DNA of 6,610 nucleotides from Chloroflexota bacterium (GTDB taxonomy: Bacteria; Chloroflexota; Anaerolineae; Promineifilales; Promineifilaceae). The translations under genes were made by a program, and so were the position numbers. Shown piece by piece: positions 5,499 through 6,610 of the stretch (within the stretch, counting starts at the first letter, position 1; every line of letters begins with the position of its first letter). The notes below the pieces were generated by a model, which saw nothing but the letters and a program-made list of their open reading frames with translations, did no database searches and was not told the DNA's origin. The stretch lies in contig QQUD01000998.1 of NCBI GenBank assembly GCA_008501785.1, forward strand, positions 1 to 6,610, read 5' to 3'.

Positions 5499-6610
5499 TT
5501 ACTCAAGTTCTGGTAATTCAGCGGTGATGTTTTCGTTCCACCAGTACATACAGGTTTTACAATCACTACCAAATTGGGCGAAGCCATCCAGATCGGCTTG
5601 TTCTAAGGAGACGCCATCTTCAAGAATGACATTGCCTTGATTGTCGGTGATGGGGCCTTTGAAAACGTCGAAGCGGGTGAATTCACCGGCCATCATTGCA
5701 TCGAGTGTATCGTTGATCAGCTGCAGGTCTTCTGCAGGGAGTTCTGCAACGCCGGGTTGCATCGTTTCGCCTTCCATGAAGCCGTAGAGGCCCATTGCAC
5801 CCGCGTCAGCATCGAAGTATTCCCAACCCGGTTCCCAGGTGCCGTCACGTGATTCTTCGGTGATGCGAGCATAGACAACGCCCCAGTTCCAGTACATGGA
5901 GGTGAGGCAGGCATCAATCACGCAGTTACCGGAGTAGTCATAGGTGATACCCCATTTGCCTTCGGGAGCTGCTTCAGCAGGAGCAGGTGTGTCTGCACCG
6001 GTCATTACGACCTGGGCACCACCATCAAAGAGTGATGAAGAAGCTTCTTGTTCTAAAATGGGATCGTGCCAGGTGAAGATCCAGCGTACATCAACGGTAC
6101 ATTCGGGGCAGGTTTCTTGTGCACCAAGCGCAAAGGCGTTCCCTAAACGCAGTTCTTCGGGGATGGGGAAGGTGGCGATGTAACCCAATTTTGGATTGCC
6201 ATCCAACTCGGCGCGGGAGCCAGCCATCATACCGGCCAGATATTTCATATCTTCCATTGCGCCCATTAAGTTACCAAAGTTTTCGCCATTGGCTTTGAAA
6301 CCGGTGAGATGCACGATGTCCACATCTGGGAATTCCTCAGCAACAATTTCGGAAGCATCCATGTAACCAAAAGAGGTGGTAAAGATAATGTCAAAGCCTT
6401 TACGTGCCAGGGAGCGTATCACCTGTTCAGCGTCTGCACCTTCGGCAACATTTTCTACATAAGCGGTATGCACGTTTTCTACGTTTTCTTCAACATAGAT
6501 ACGGCCTACGTCGTGTGCTTGTGTCCAACCACCATCATCGTGTGGTCCAACATAGACGAAACCGACATTATATTTTCCATCTTCAATAGCTGGGATCTGG
6601 TAGCCACCTT
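5499..6610 (-). CDS. BMP family substrate-binding lipoprotein of the ABC importer (5' partial)
   Basis: The frame is open at the right edge, so the start, signal peptide and lipobox are outside. The GTG at 6471-6473 is internal, because 45 family-like codons precede it. Visible residues (369) begin with GGYQIPAIEDGKYNVGFVYV and GPHDDGGWTQAHDVGR, the first strand and ligand loop of the BMP/Med/PnrA family. Then come LARKGFDIIFTTSFGYMDA, EEFPDVDIVHLTGF, a KLGYIA strand, the VVMTGADTPAP loop and a GKWGITYDYSG strand. The fold is a two-lobed type I periplasmic-binding protein tethered outside the membrane. Relatives bind purine nucleosides. Six cysteines form close pairs CPEC, CVIDAC and CKTC (visible residues 167/170, 229/234 and 350/353), suggesting disulfides in an exported protein. 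It ends in YWWNENITAELPELE. It is the first visible gene of the operon; the promoter lies outside the window. Confidence 0.93.
   Translation of the reverse strand, partial: GGYQIPAIEDGKYNVGFVYVGPHDDGGWTQAHDVGRIYVEENVENVHTAYVENVAEGADAEQVIRSLARKGFDIIFTTSFGYMDASEIVAEEFPDVDIVHLTGFKANGENFGNLMGAMEDMKYLAGMMAGSRAELDGNPKLGYIATFPIPEELRLGNAFALGAQETCPECTVDVRWIFTWHDPILEQEASSSLFDGGAQVVMTGADTPAPAEAAPEGKWGITYDYSGNCVIDACLTSMYWNWGVVYARITEESRDGTWEPGWEYFDADAGAMGLYGFMEGETMQPGVAELPAEDLQLINDTLDAMMAGEFTRFDVFKGPITDNQGNVILEDGVSLEQADLDGFAQFGSDCKTCMYWWNENITAELPELE

Noticed and set aside
6471..6473. GTG start for the binding protein inside the window
   Set aside because: The frame continues upstream with clear BMP family sequence (GPHDDGGWTQAHDVGR) to the window edge, so this GTG is an internal valine.

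Overview
The window is a bacterial chromosomal segment of roughly even GC content. Five genes lie on the minus strand, plus a short plus-strand gene tail at the left edge, and one further small minus-strand gene is inferred. The right two thirds (about 1764 to 6610) is a complete-looking BMP-type ABC importer operon read right to left. Its order is substrate-binding lipoprotein (its N-terminus lies beyond the right edge), double-domain ATPase, permease 1, permease 2. This is the gene set of the purine nucleoside importers (NupNOPQ/YufNOPQ, PnrA and BmpA-NupABC type). The substrate is inferred from the family and is not shown by the sequence. The ATPase and the two permeases are joined by two 4-base ATGA stop/start overlaps. 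The binding-protein gene is separated from them by a strong 15-bp stem-loop, as expected where the binding protein is made in excess.

Downstream of the operon is a 12-bp inverted repeat that straddles the last stop codon. It is followed by a textbook intrinsic terminator (12-bp stem, GAGA tetraloop, U-run). A histidine-phosphatase (phosphoglycerate-mutase-like) gene begins only 11 bases after that U-run, so its expression must involve either read-through or a leader that contains the terminator.

The left part holds the 3' end of an extended SDR (NAD-dependent epimerase/dehydratase-like) gene on the plus strand, ending in a C-terminal membrane anchor. Next comes a compact transcription unit on the minus strand: a TTGACA promoter whose -35 sits inside a 7-bp inverted repeat, an AT-rich leader, a Shine-Dalgarno, and a 43-codon gene for a single-pass, very basic membrane protein. 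Two nested intrinsic terminators, one per strand, separate this unit from the convergent SDR gene.

Across the genes the palindrome ACGGCCGT occurs six times in 6.6 kb, where about 0.1 would be expected by chance. It occurs in two codon frames and three times as the full palindrome AACGGCCGTT. This looks like a genome-wide, HIP1-like over-represented palindrome and is the most unusual signal here. The host cannot be named with confidence. The BMP importer style and membrane-anchored SDR would fit an environmental Chloroflexota-like organism, but that is only a guess. I saw no mobile element, CRISPR array, tRNA or rRNA, and no clear sign of a novel multi-gene system.
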